Assembly (NCBI RefSeq): GCF_051020765.1 | Contig: NC_134941.1 | Location: forward strand, 682,001 to 746,000 | Direction of reading: 5' to 3' | Origin: Lasioglossum baleicum | Lineage: Eukaryota > Arthropoda > Insecta > Hymenoptera > Halictidae | DNA length: 64,000 nt | Shown here: positions 45,400-57,699 of the stretch, piece by piece | Numbering within the stretch: position 1 is the stretch's first letter | Layout of the letters: the number at the start of each line of letters is the position of its first letter | Notes under the pieces: generated by a model | The model's input: the letters and a program-made list of their open reading frames with translations, nothing else | The model's database searches: none | Told to the model about the DNA's origin: nothing | Made by a program: the position numbers and the translations under genes

Positions 45400-46250
45400 T
45401 TATTATTGAAATTTAAGATAATGTACACGAAACATAAAGAAAAAAATTCGAAGAACAAAATTATTAAAAAATATCGATTTTATACTTTTTGGTTACAAAT
45501 AACAGTTATTACTATTCAAAAAATTGGATTCTCCTCGATAACTGTTATCGATGAAAGGTGCGTTCCGTTTCACGCTTCAAGCGCATGAATCGCATAGAGA
45601 AGCGTTCCGTTGCATTCAATGCGCGCATCAAAACGCTCAGAATCCCCTAGATCCCCACCACTTCTCGCGCATTAACATCGCATCAGCTATAGAGATGGGA
45701 TGAACTGCTCATTCCGAATCACTCGTGATTCGATCACGTTCGTTCTAAATCACGGTGTTTTTTCACAGTGATTCGTGATTTTTCGTGATCGCTTCTGATT
45801 GGTGGAGAGCATAGGAACATAACTGTTCTTGGTCACTCTATACATATAGAAGTCTATATTCTCGGGACATGTTACATAATAAAAAATAAAAACAAAAATA
45901 CATATAAGTTATATCGCATAAAGGCAAACATTGAATATTGAATAAATTAATAATTAGTAAAAAATTAGTAAAATTTTTTCAAACTTTAAACCTTGTGAAA
46001 TATTTTGTAATGGCTGAAAGAAATGGAATCATTAGAAAATATATTTTGCAATCAATAGATGCTATACATGAAAGAGCTCTCAGGAAAGTGTATCTAGATT
46101 TAAGATAATTAAGGTAATATGTGAAAACAAAAATAGATATTTTTATACCATTTTTACATCTTTTTAATTTTAGTTTACATGTATTAATATGCACATACAT
46201 ATGTAGCGTTAAAATGAAGGTAACAATATTTACCGTGTCTTATGAATAGT

Positions 46251-46440
46251 TCAGCATACCTGATTTGTTGTTTGTCTCCATGTTAATGAGATGGTGGAAT
46301 GAACTGCCTTCAAATGTCTTTTTAAATTAGTACTGGTTGTCTTATAAGACAATTTTTTCTTGCAGATATTGCAAATAGCATATCCGCTATTGTTTATTTG
46401 TGTGAAGAAATTCCACAAATCACATCCTCTGGTTTGCACA
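46251..46440 (-). pseudogene. hAT transposase BED zinc finger
   Basis: The minus-strand frame reads LWNFFTQINNSGYAICNICK and then KKLSYKTTSTNLKRHLKAVH. This shows the BED pattern: aromatic start, C-x2-C, 'TTSTNLKRHL' helix and H-x4-H. BED fingers bind the element ends in hAT transposases. About 60 codons remain. No catalytic or dimerisation part is found in frame nearby, so the gene is truncated. Confidence 0.85.
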
Positions 46441-47584
46441 GACATCGTACTGCAGATACTGTCTCTCAGAGCTCGAGAATGAATGAAATGAATCTGTGCA
46501 CGAGGAAAGGATCTCTAATCTATAACAGCGATCGCGCTCGCGAGTGGGCATCTCACCCCTTGTTTATTTTATCTCAAGTGGCGTTGACTCGCTTCGTTAG
46601 AAAAGATATAGCAGTATTTTATAAGAAACTAATTCATTTTGGAACTATGTTCGTTACAGTATTCTATATCCTTATATTTTTAATTTAAAATAAGAGCATA
46701 CAAATATATGTACTATAAATTTAATTTATTAGACTTAGATTTTATATATTACGCGAGAGTATATGTATAGATATATAAAAATATTATAAAGAGAAGTATG
46801 TATCGCGTTTATTGTAAGCGTTTTGATTTATTGAAAAAAGCTATTCGTGATAACATTTATTCATTCATTGTAAGGTAGCTCGTTATAGGATACCTTACTA
46901 TGTACTATACATATACATATCCATTTTCAGTTATATATACTTTTTAAAAATGAATTGTATATAAATATAGAATATTTTAATAATATTATATTTTATAAAT
47001 ATATTATATTTTTATATATGCTGATAATTATAAAAATGTCAATCTATACTTTATACAAGTTGTATTTTTTATTTATTTTGTTACATATGTTACATATTTA
47101 CAAATGATATCTTTTATATATTCTAAATATCTATTTATAGCACTACATAGTAATAATTAATATAATTATAGTGTAACTGAAACTAAAAATTGGGGATATA
47201 ATAAAGAAACATACAACCATGAATTTACAGGTTCTTGTATTAATATTTATTCTCATCTCTATGTTATGTGACATATATTATGTATATAACGTACAATTAT
47301 AGCGATCTTTTACAATATCTTTTTCCTCGCAAATAGTATGTAATGTACGTTTTTACATCATATTGAATATGTTTGAACTCGTTTCGCATCCAATAATTTT
47401 GAATAACAAAATTCTGTGAACATATATTAGTGATCTCTATATATGTCCTATAAGGTGGTAAATTAGTAAATGATGTATACATATATATAAACCATTAGCA
47501 TACAAAATCTAAATCTTCCAGCTTCTAATTAAAACATTTTTCAAGTGTTCGGTTACTATTCTTAAAGAATCTCAGCTATTATAC

Positions 47585-47940
47585 AGGGTGTCCCAAAATT
47601 CGTGAAAATCCCGGAAGGGGGTGGTTCCTGAGACCATTTCAAGCGACATGTTCCTCTGCAAAAATGTTGTTTGCGGCTTTGTTTAGGAGTTATTAACGAA
47701 AAACACGGACCAATCAGAGCGCGACCTAGACACGAGTTGCCACAGTCGGCCCGGCGCGCCAAATGTATATTGGCCGACTGTGACAACTCGCGTCTAGGTC
47801 GCGCTCTGATTGGTCCGTGTTTTTCGTTAATAACTCCTAAACAAAGCTGCAGATAACATTTTCGCAAAGGAAAATGTCGCTTGAAATGGTCTCAGGAACC
47901 ACCCCCTTTCGGGATTTTCACGAATTTTGGGACACCCTGT
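47585..47940. mobile_element. Foldback element, CAGGGTGTCCCAAAA family
   Basis: TA-bordered, ends CAGGGTGTCCCAAAATTCGT and inverse, arms about 160 bp, centre near 47765 at GGCGCGCC. The arms share CCAATCAGAGCGCGACCTAG and inverse. Related ends occur at 18580 and 18760. Confidence 0.82.
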
Positions 47941-48131
47941 ATACAAAAAATGATAGCAATTAATTGTATATAGTAATCATATATTTCTCAATCTATATAC
48001 ATACAGGATAACTTTGGATACAGTTCAATTTTATTAATCACTTAATCTTAAATTACATCATGTATATCAAATAATAAACCAATTTCTTGAATCTGTATAA
48101 GAATCAAATTGTCGTTTAAGTTACATATATC

Positions 48132-48132
<1 letters not shown>

Positions 48133-48168
<36 letters not shown>
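48133..48168. repeat. (TA)n microsatellite
   Basis: About 18 TA units. Confidence 0.95.
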
Positions 48169-48171
<3 letters not shown>

Positions 48172-48510
48172 TACATTATTAAGTAACGTATTCGGTATTT
48201 AAATAAGAAATTGTCTATACCTTTCTACTAACTACATAAATAACACAATATTTTAACTCAAAGATGAAGAATTACTATGACTTGAGATAAAAAAGTTAGG
48301 ATCACAGTCGTGATCGTGAAATAATCACGATCTACGAATTATCATTATTCATACATCATTATATTGTCTGGTATTGGTATTTAAATAAGAAATTGTCTAT
48401 ACCTTTCTACTAATTACATAAATAATACCATTTTTTAACACAAAGATGACGAAGTACTATGACTCGGGATAAAAAAGTTAGAATCACAGTCGTGATCGTG
48501 ATTCTGCTAT
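48169..48510. repeat. Two-copy tandem repeat of about 175 bp
   Basis: TTTAAATAAGAAATTGTCTA with following sequence through TCACAGTCGTGATCGTG occurs at 48200-48318 and again at 48380-48500. Confidence 0.85.
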
Positions 48511-49083
48511 CACTGTGATAAATCACCGTGAGTGATTTTGAACGCCATCTCTAATCAGCTACCACAGCTCTGAGGTGAAGCGTTTGATGCGAAGTTAGTA
48601 GCGCTAAATTTGAAAGCAGTTTCTGTCAAGCGATTTTGTCACGAAAATGGATACTATTACTGCTATTCCTGAATTACGTGAGGAAATTGAACACCCCAAC
48701 AAGTCATTCACGTGGCCTGATGGGGCAGTACTTCTCCTAATAATAGGGAGAAGGAAGCCGAATTTAAAAACGGCTTGAAGAGGCACAATGTAATTTGGAA
48801 GGAGATATATATCCGTAGTATCACTCGAATCACTACTACAATTGTTCAATTCTACTTGTTCAATGTTTTTATTTAACAAAAATAACGTTAAAGCAGATAA
48901 CGTTTTGTCATCCATGGCAGCAGCCATTTTTTATTCGCATCAAATGCACGGAAAATCGTTCCGTTTCAAAGCGCCGCATCACACGCATCATGCGCATTAA
49001 CGAAACGGAACGATGTCAATGCGCGCATCGCATTGAAAGCGATTCATGCGCTTGAAGCGTGAAACGGAACGCACCCGAAGAAA

Positions 49084-50365
49084 AACTGTTTCGATTGCTC
49101 AAAGCAGTTATCGATGAGAGAAGTTCAATTATCAATGAGAAAAGTTCATTGCGATCACTCATAACAGTTATCAACCAGAGAAAATTTCGATCACTCATAA
49201 CAGTTACACTGTCCAACAGCCAAAAAGTATTTCGATTCCCACTATGCGATTCTGGTAGAGTTCTCCGCGCTGATTCCAAATCTGGTTTTAATTTTTTTCC
49301 TATACGTCCAGTTTTTGAGAAAATGGAGTTTGAAAAAAAGACATATTTTTCAACTTTAAACAAATATTGCGATGTTATTATAAAAGATATTGAATTGTTC
49401 TTTACAGCAAAAGATTCTATAGACTTTCCCGAATACAGTGATATCCAATATTAATACATTATGAGTGTTTAAACGTGTTTAAACAATGATTAAAGACGGA
49501 GATGCACCACTTTTGCACCAATTTTTGCGGATATTTTCGAATTTATCTCAAAAAATAAGGGTCCAGCGAAAAATTGAACTATACCACGCGAAAGAGCAGA
49601 CTTTTATCTTGAGAAACCCCCCTGTGAAGTTTGCATGTTCAGCGTTTTTTTCGAACCAGAAAGCTAAATATCTTCGCGCGACATGAGTTTCCGCCAGTGG
49701 CGCTCGGGACGGGATATGGCGCAGCGACGGGATACGGAGCGGCGAACGACCGTTCTGGTGGTGAGCGCCACTGGTGACAACTCATGTCGGGTGAAGATAT
49801 TTTGCTTTCTGGTTCGAAGAAAACGTCGACCATGCAAACTTCACAGGGGGGTTTCTCAAGATAAAAGTCTGCTCTTTCGCGTGGTATAGTTCAATTTTTC
49901 GCTGCACCCTTATTTTTTCAGATAAATTCGAAAATATCCGCAAAATTGGTGCAAAAGTGGTGCATCTCCGTCTTTAATGATCGTTTAAACATGTTTAAAC
50001 AATCATAATGTATTAATATTGGATATCACCGTATTCGGGAAAGTCTACAGAATCTTTTGCTGTAAAGAACAATTCAATATCTTTTATAATAACATCGCAA
50101 TATTTGTTTAAAGTTGAAAAATATGTCTTTTTTTCAAACTCCATTTTCTCAAAAACTGGACGTATAGGAAAAAAATTAAAACCAGATTCGGAATCAGCGC
50201 GGAAAACTCTATAAGAATCGCATAGTGGGAATCGAAATACTTTTAAAAAGTTGAAATTTGTTGGACAGTGTTATCAACCAGAGAAATTTATTTCGATCGC
50301 TCATAACAGTTATCAACCAGAGAAATTTATTTCGATCGCCCATAACAGTTATTGATGATCGAATT
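49084..50365. repeat. AACAGTTATCAACCAGAGAAA repeat array
   Basis: Short tandem units of about 39 bp (ATAACAGTTATCAACCAGAG with a GATCGCTC tail) lie on both sides of a CACTGTCC element. Inverted relatives occur at 50890-51010. Confidence 0.75.
49207..50270. mobile_element. CACTGTCC foldback family, copy E
   Basis: 1064 bp, flanked by TTA (49204-49206, 50271-50273). The host array shows the uninterrupted site CAGTTATCAACC, so removal of the element and one TTA restores the repeat exactly. Near twin of copy B. Confidence 0.92.
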
Positions 50366-51941
50366 TCTTTTCATTTCTGTTCATGATAATTATTGATGAG
50401 TGATGAATTATTGGAAGCGTTTTAGGTTTTACTTTATAACTATTTATTGAATAAATCACTTGTATAAGTCGTATTGCTTTCGGACTGTTATGACCTTGTC
50501 TCAATGCGTACTATATTGCTACTGACTAGTGAAACATGAGGTAGGTGTTTACAAAGGTCTAACTGTACAGATATTATCGTTTACATGACACACATGTCGT
50601 TGATTACAATTTTAGCAATGAGAAAATTCATTTTGGTTGCTTATTTAATTACTGACAATGTCTACTCTTTTTCGGATGGAGCTAGCCTGCGAAATTCATT
50701 GAGAAGGTTTCGTGCAACAAGACAAATCAATGAATCAACAGACCATAAGAACAACACAAAATCTGTTTGTTTGTCACATTAAATTTTGATTGTAGCAATT
50801 CATTTAAAAAAATTTTTAAATTTATGAAATAATTGATTGTCTACCATTTGAAAGTTGTACTATTTAATAATAACTATTACAAATTTCCTTCATCAATAAC
50901 TGTTATGAGTGATCGAAATGAACTTCTCTCATTGACAACTGTTATGAACGATCAAAATAAATTTCTCTCATTGATTACCAAACAGAGAAAAAATTTTCGG
51001 TTACTTATAATCCTTATTTGTAACCAATTCGATTTTAGTCGATGAAATACTTGATATTCTATGACTTTTTGGTTATAACAGTTATGCTCCCTGAATTTTA
51101 TAGTTTTGTTGTATTATTTTTAGTTTATTGAATATATTCAGAAAGGAAATACCTTTCTATTTCACTCTGGATTGTTGCAATTCAGTTAGAAAACTTTTAT
51201 TTTGCATAAAGGTCTGCAGTCTTTATATGACTAAAGAATAGTACATGGAAAAGTATTCTATCGAAGCAAACCACACGTAATATTAGGCCATTCAAAAAAC
51301 TTATCGTTCTTCGATGCTAACTCTGAAAAATGTAGAATATTAATAATACTTACATTTATTTTTAATTATCGGCGTACGGACTTTTTAACTCCGCTTTCAA
51401 GGAATTTAAAAAATTCGGAATCAACCGTTTGAATGCCATTCAACCTCTCTATATAAAAGGTAAAGATGAATTCATGTCAAGAGAAGGTTGAATGGAGAGA
51501 AAAAGGAGAGAACGTTGCCCAGCTTTTCTTTCTTTTCTTCTTTCTTTTCCTTTTCAATGGCCGAATGCCAATATTGACACTGAACAAGAGCATTGCACTG
51601 AACATTGCCCTGAAACAGTTTTTAAAAACTTCTGCTTGAAATAGGGCTTTTAATCATTCGATGTCAACAATGCTGGATCAAGACCCTTAGTAGCATTTAA
51701 AAGTTATTAAAAAGTCACACAACAACGAAAATTAATCTTCACTCGGCACGTTTCTTTCTTCTTGCACGCACATGCATATAAACATTTAACAATATTATTA
51801 CTACGTAAAAGATTTTTAAATTCAGAAAATTTCAAGCGGTACACCCCCTTTCTCCCGATGCCCTAAGTACGTGCTTATTTTGCTCATTCGTCAATGCAGC
51901 AATGGATATCAAACATTTTTAGTCAACCGATCTTAAAAACG
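50366..51941. other. Mostly unassigned stretch
   Basis: 51150-51221 is one end of a hAT-type MITE (TGCATAAAGGTCTGCAGTCT). Otherwise no element or exon recognised. Confidence 0.35.
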
Positions 51942-52190
51942 GCAGCCCTCTTTACTTTACCGGACACAAAATTTGTGCCTTTCGCCTATAAATTATGATG
52001 TATTTGGTATGTAACCCAGTAGATTTGTACCCGGGGCGGCTGCAGATCGAAGTTTCGATCCTGTAGGATCAATGGTTCAGGAATTATGCTTGCTTAAAGT
52101 TGAGCAATCTGCAGTGTTTCTGACAGGTAAGGGTGCTGCCATATTGGTTTATAGTTTATAGTGACGGTCGCGCTCATCTTAAAACGCACT
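51942..52190. mobile_element. Foldback MITE with TTTCGATCC arms, half copy
   Basis: Left arm only: GGCAGCCCTCTTTACTTTAC, then GTTTCGATCCTGTAGGATC and 'tgacaggtaagggtgctgccatattgg'. Truncated at the loop. Confidence 0.7.
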
Positions 52191-52332
52191 ATTTGATGGT
52201 GTGAATAAAAAAAACATATCATTCCATTTAAAAAAAAGAAAGTTGACCTTCACCTCACCTTGGATGAGTGTCCATCGGGAAAAATAAAAGTACCACCACA
52301 TGAATAACATTCATCTAAAACATTTTTGCGTA

Positions 52333-53080
52333 CATATTCTGTCAAGAAAGTATCGGGAATCGATCATTTAAAAAGCCCGCTTAAAGGGATTGTTGAAATT
52401 CTTTTTGTCGCTAATTTGGCACAACTGTCCTCTATACTCACGCGGAGTTTGAGCGTCACTTGTCATCTAGTTTGTTTACAGTGCGCCATTTTGTCAGTTC
52501 ATCCCACAAGTGTGTTTTGCAATTTTTACAATGGATAAAAATATCGAACAAAGAATCTGTCTTAAATTTTGCATTGCAAATTGAATTTCATGTGCCGAAG
52601 TGCTGAAAATGTTACGTAAGGCTTACAGTGAATCGACTTTATCAAAAACACGTGCGTATGAGTAGTACAGTGCATTTAAAAACGGTCGAGATGGGGTGGA
52701 AGATTTGCCTCGATAACGCACCATCTCACAAGGCTATCATTGTGAACGAATTTCTGGCCACAAACTCAACAAATCTTGTCGAGCAGCCACCGTATTCCCC
52801 TGTTATGGCTCCGGCCGACCTTTTTCTTTTTCCAAAACTCAAATTACCACTTCGAGACACACGTTTTCAGTCGATAGATGACATAAAAGAGAATTCGCGG
52901 CGAGTACTGAAGATGATTCCAAAAAATGCATTTAAAAAATGTTTTGATGATTGGGTTATTCGTTGGCATAAGTGTATTATTTCGAAAGGGGCCTACTTTG
53001 AAGATGATACAATAAATTTGGATGAATAATACATATTTTGTGTTTCATTGACCAATTCTCGGTACTTTTTTGACAGAATG
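52333..53080 (+). mobile_element. Mariner element, internally deleted
   Basis: Ends ATTCTGTCAAGAAAGTAT and inverse (ATTCTGTCAAAAAAGTAC), about 745 bp instead of the usual 1.3 kb. It lies within the end region of a CAGGGTGGTTCACC element whose terminus follows at 53083-53203. Confidence 0.8.
52531..53029 (+). pseudogene. Mariner (DD34D) transposase, deleted and mutated
   Basis: Starts MDKNIEQRICLKFCIAN, the mariner HTH (Mos1-type) domain, then an in-frame stop, then KMLRKAYSESTLSKTRAYE, another stop and 'FKNGRDGVEDLPR'. Sequence then jumps directly to DNAPSHKAIIVNEFLA, the box of the second catalytic D, so the linker and first catalytic D are deleted. The third box reads YSPVMAPADLFLF where YSPDLAPADFFLF is usual, so the third D is also lost. 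The C-terminus through NAFKKCFDDWVIRWHKCI is well preserved to the TAA. Clearly non-functional. Confidence 0.92.
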
Positions 53081-53082
53081 TA

Positions 53083-53203
53083 TAATCAATATTTTTGGAG
53101 ATATTCGTCTGTAACGCTTTATAATTGCCACCCAATATAAACATTCTTCGCTACGAATAATAATAATGACGAAAATCGAGGTGGTAGTATCTGGTGAACC
53201 ACC
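53083..53203. mobile_element. CAGGGTGGTTCACC family right end
   Basis: Ends GGTGAACCACCTG before TA and contains AACATTCTTCGCTACGAATA, as in the element starting at 56539. Confidence 0.75.
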
Positions 53204-53205
53204 TG

Positions 53206-54205
53206 TATATGTACTTTTATTGTTCACTACACTCAATTTTACGATTTATCGATAGGAACGACCTATCTCGAATTTTTTGGCTCTACACCCTGTATAGTAA
53301 ATGCTGTATACAGGAGAATTTGAAGCAATTCTATGGAAATATCCGCGCGTTGCACTTGTTGCACTCGCGTGTTTCTTTTCCATACACTTTCTCTCCTTAT
53401 GTCCTCCAGGGCAACTCTCCAGTTACTTATTTTTAGAAAATGATCACGTCCGGCAGTCATGGGTATTTTCGCAACAGAATCGCCGCAGGAATGATTATTT
53501 TCAAACTGAAAACGAAGAGTATGCAAACACGGACCCAGTAAACGCAAACGAACGTTGCGCGTTAATATTTCGGACAATATAAATATTATTAAATTTCGGA
53601 CAATTAATGTTGCTACAATATAAAAAAAGTTGGATCCTATGAATTCTTGGAATTAGATCGTGTGTGAACATATTTTCATAGATAGCGTCTCGTGAATTCA
53701 CGAGAAATGTTCATCTGAAAATCTGATTAATTCCTTAATAGATTAATTCTTAATACACCTGTGTGTGAAAAGTTTTACTTCGAATAAAGCAGAAAGGTAA
53801 TAGGTAAAGGTAAAAGGTAGATTGTAGATGGTCAGGATGTCTTTGGAATGGTAAAAGGTAAAACTAAGAGGAAATATGATTACAATTAACTAATATCGAC
53901 GAAAATTTTACAATTACGTACCTGTGAATACTGCATATTATAATGATTGGGCCTTTGAGCAAGCATTACTTTCTGATATTTGGAAGGGGTACAGCACAGC
54001 AGTATCGGATAACAAAAATCAATAGTTTCTTCCGAGTTGGATAGCTTTGGCACGGTTGGACGAACTAGTAAATGTATTATCTAATCTTTTTAACAGTTAA
54101 CTGTGGCGATAATTATTAGCAATTTAACAAACATTATTCTCAGCATGTTGGAAATGATTGAAGCTGTGAAGCAGTAAACACTGAGGACCGTGCAGTTGTA
54201 CTCGG
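53206..54205. other. Unassigned stretch
   Basis: 53284-53291 contains an isolated ACCCTGTA end. Overlapping frames on both strands near 53260-53580 have no motif. No exon recognised. Confidence 0.3.
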
Positions 54206-54209
54206 CGTA

Positions 54210-55672
54210 CAGTCAACCACGAAAGTATTTAAACGCACTTTAAAACTTTAAAACAATATAACTTTTTTATGGTCGGACCAAACGACCTGACTTTTTTCAG
54301 CAATTAAAAGAATTGATTTGCCAAATGACATGCAAACAATATTTTGAAAAAATTGCAATTTTTTAATTACATGAGAAAGTGAAAGAGGCACCATTTATAA
54401 CTTTTTTTATTAAAGCCCGTAATGAAAATTTAAAATATGCGTTTTGTACATGTATGTTAGTTATACATATGCTGAAAATTTCATCGAAATCGGTTGACGC
54501 AGAAAAAACGACACGCATCGAAAGATGATCTGTGGATTTTAAGCAGAAACTGACCAAAAGTCGCGAAAAACTATGATTTTCACCACATTTAACCACTCGT
54601 AGCTCTTGGGTATGTTAATCGATTTCGATATAATTTTCAGCATGTGTATAACTAACATAGATCTACAAAACATATATTTTAACCCTTAAATGCAAGATAT
54701 TTTGTTTACAGTTTCTATTTATCAAACATTACTGTTTGACACGCGATTGTAAATACGTTCAAAGCAATGTGCTACCGTCTCGTCCCGTGTTATTGTCTTT
54801 ACCGTTCGCGTTCAATTTGAACGATTTCTAACGAGCTCCCCAGTATGAGAGTATGGTGGGGATGCCCGCGTATTACGCGAGGACCCCGATCCGCAACAGT
54901 CGAGATTTATGACTGTGAGAGATCTCTGTTCCTCCGAAAACAAGAGCCGCGAATCGTTCTTCCGAAACGAGAACCGTGAGTCGTTCTTCCGAAACGACAT
55001 CTCATTGTCAGCTATTTGTACCGCGTGTTTAAAATTATTATTAAAAGTGATCTTGAAGTCGCAGAAACCCGGCTTCTCTGTTTAAACCAGTGGTTTTAAT
55101 TCACCCACTTACACTTTCTCCACTACCGGACTGATCCAACCCTTCCTACCCGATTTTAAACGAAGTGCTCGTGTCGGGGTAAACAATTACTAAAAAAAGA
55201 GTGTATATTGACGGAAAAATAAGGGAAAAAATCACATCTTTGCGAAAATATTTTTTATTACAAAATTATCATATGTTGCCATATTTGAGGTTAGAAAATC
55301 TACGACGCATGAATGGCGCGCACCGTATACCAATACATGTGAGCGGTTTGGTGCCTTGTAGCTACAATGCGTAAAAAGCATCCAAACGTTCCTGCAGCGA
55401 ATGTAGAGCCAGAAAATGCATTGTTGCCAAACGGCAACACAATGCATTTAAGAGTTAAATTTTCATTAAAACCCCAAATAAAAAAGTTTGAAAAATGCCT
55501 TTTTTATTTTTGCATGCAAACTCGTAAATTGTAATTTTTGGAAAATCTTTCTTGCAGATCTTTTAGTAAACCAATGCTTCTAATTGCTTACAAAACATCA
55601 GGTCGTTTGGTACAATTATAAAAAGGTTATACTGTTTTAATATGTGGGTTCAAATACTTTCCTGATTCACTG
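54210..55672. mobile_element. Tc1-like MITE family B, copy 2
   Basis: TA-bordered (54208-54209, 55673-55674), ends CAGTCAACCACGAAAGTATT and inverse CAAATACTTTCCTGATTCACTG-like. Same family as 7031-7686 but enlarged by a TTAA insertion. Confidence 0.75.
54683..55454. mobile_element. piggyBac-like element in family B MITE
   Basis: 772 bp, TTAA at 54679-54682 and 55455-55458, ends CCCTTAAATGCA and, inverted, CTCTTAAATGCA. The uninterrupted relative near 7435-7460 has a single TTAA at the same point. The GC-richer middle (54820-55200) contains CGTTCTTCCGAAACGA repeated twice; no transposase recognised. It may itself contain part of an LTR. Confidence 0.85.
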
Positions 55673-55680
55673 TATGTACA

Positions 55681-56165
55681 GTCAGGGACAATATTAAGTG
55701 GACACTCTTAAAAATCGCATAATTTTTTTAAAGTTGGTCCAAAGGACTTGAATTTTTTAAGATATTAGACCAACTAGTTTGCTAGAGAATGAGTAAAGAA
55801 TAATTTAATAAGATTGCAATTGGTAGGAATCATACAAAATTTTAAAAATTATGTTTTGTCAACTTTTTTATCTGAGCCTGTAACGATAATTTAAGAAATG
55901 CGTGGAAGAATATGGCAAATTCTATAACAAAAAATTTAGAGGAATCTATGCCAGAAAGGTTATTAAAAACCGTTATACATGTAAAAGAATACACCTCAAA
56001 CCGTTAAAATTAGAATTATTAATTGTTATTATGAAGAATACTGTATGTTACGCGTGTACTCTCAATTTTGTAACATTGAAACGTACTGCATCTCTTTTTT
56101 TTATAAAAAAAATTACAGAAAAAAAGGTTTGTTTTTTATTAATCGAACAATTTTGCGAGTAACTG
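55681..56165. mobile_element. Tc1-like MITE fragment
   Basis: Begins CAGTCAGGGACAATATTAAG after TA and continues with family-like AT-rich sequence to about 'gagtaactgtata'. The ends do not match well over a long distance. Confidence 0.4.
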
Positions 56166-56938
56166 TATATGTATACAGTGAAGCTCGTTGGGCGAATTTG
56201 AACAAACATGAACGTATGCTGGTTAAGTGCAAAGGGTTGGCCAAAGTCTTGAACGGAAACAACGAAGAATTAAATCTTCATATCAGTGATAAGTCACGTG
56301 ACTCATCTTGTTTAAGGTCGAACAAATGCACGACACGCTGCGATCCAATGAAAGCTGCCTATTAACTCGTCGACTATGGTGAGGGTCACTGGTGACTGGT
56401 GCAGTCAGACATGTATGACATATGTATGTAACACTTGAAAATATACATATATCAAGTCGTTCTACAAGTACATATGTAATATGACTTTAATCGGTCGGTT
56501 TGTTGCCCGAAAATAATACTGTACATACATAATACATACAGGGTGGTTCACCAGATATTACCACCTTGATTTTCGTCATTATTATTATTCGTAGCGAAGA
56601 ATGTTTATATAAGGTTGAATGGTTTCGCGCGAGAGATGCATATGTACGTTGGTGTTGTGAGATATTTTGTAGGTGAACGCGTAGAAAAGATCATTAGAAG
56701 GGTCATTATTATTTTTTTAAATGGGATCGTATGTTTTTTCCTGCACCAATCGATGAAGCTTCATATTCTCTACAAAACAGTATAACTAGTGTTCCTTCTC
56801 GAGAATTCTTTCTCGAGAATTTCTCGAGAAATTTTATAATTGGTTATTTCTCATTTCTCGAGAAATTTAAATCTAGGAAAATTCTTATGAATCTCATTTA
56901 TTTTATAACATATTTTCGGAAATGAACAAATACATATA

Positions 56939-57368
56939 CAGTCGGTGTACAAAGTATTCGTACACATTAAAAAAACGAATTACTTTTTCAAAATTGGACC
57001 CAATAGCTTGAGTTCCTTTTCAGACATTAGAAGAATTAGTTTACTAGCTAATCTGTAAATAACTTTTTTGTTTAATTGTTATTGGTCGCAATTGCAAAGG
57101 AAACAATAAAGGTCACAATTTTTTAATTTTTTATCTGTACCTGTAATTAAAATTTAGAAGGCGCCTTTGGTAGGTCTAAGTAAGTTATATACTTGTATAA
57201 AGTTTCATCGAATTCGATCAAGGATGTTACGAAATATAATTGATTGAAAATAGCAAAAATCATAAGAATCTGCGATTTAAATGAACCGCAAACCGTAAAG
57301 TCAAAGATTTTTACATCTTACAATGCCCATAGCTTTTTTAACCGTCAGCCAATTTCAATAAAACTCTT

Positions 57369-57433
<65 letters not shown>

Positions 57434-57676
57434 CTTACTTAGATTTACAAAATACATCTATTAAATTTTCATTACGGGCACAGATAAAAAATTTAAAAAT
57501 CGTGGTCTTTACTGTTCCCTTCGTAATTGCGACCAATAACAATGACAAAAACACGATTTACACATTAGCTGGTAAACTAACTCTTCTAATGTCTCAAAAT
57601 AACTCAAGCTGCTGAGTCGAATTTCGAAAAATTTATTCGTTTTTAAAAGATTTACGAATACTTTGTACACCTACTG
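56939..57676. mobile_element. Tc1-like foldback MITE with (TA)n
   Basis: TA-bordered, ends CAGTCGGTGTACAAAGTATT and inverse CTTTGTACACCTACTG. The arms are about 340 bp. A long (TA)n run at 57371-57432 sits in the right arm. Confidence 0.8.
57371..57432. repeat. (TA)n microsatellite
   Basis: About 30 TA units, the longest microsatellite in the window. Confidence 0.95.
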
Positions 57677-57699
57677 TATCCTACCATCAGTTAAAATAT

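Larger units (their letters stand above)
45690..48553 (-). mobile_element. hAT element with BED zinc-finger remnant
   Basis: 2864 bp, ends TAGAGATGG and inverse, exact 8-bp duplication ATCAGCTA at 45682-45689 and 48554-48561. AATCACGA/TCGTGATT motifs repeat near both ends (45715-45800; 48290-48335; 48480-48540). A BED finger on the minus strand identifies it as ZBED-like hAT. The rest of the transposase is not recognisable. Confidence 0.85.
45557..49075. mobile_element. GGTGCGTTCCG-ended 3.5-kb element
   Basis: Ends GGTGCGTTCCGTTTCACGCT and inverse, a match of about 37 bp, flanked by CGATGAAA (45549-45556) and CGAAGAAA (49076-49083), 7 of 8 alike. Subterminal zones are rich in GCGCATTGA/TCAATGCGC. 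A minus-strand frame at 48604-48927 (starting MAAAMDDKTLSALTLFLLNK) may be a remnant of its own gene, but I recognise no family. A hAT element occupies 45690-48553. Confidence 0.65.

Noticed and set aside
54700..55200. Possible solo LTR inside the 54683-55454 element (TGT...ACA, attaaa-like signal)
   Set aside because: I could not find a convincing target duplication or paired end.
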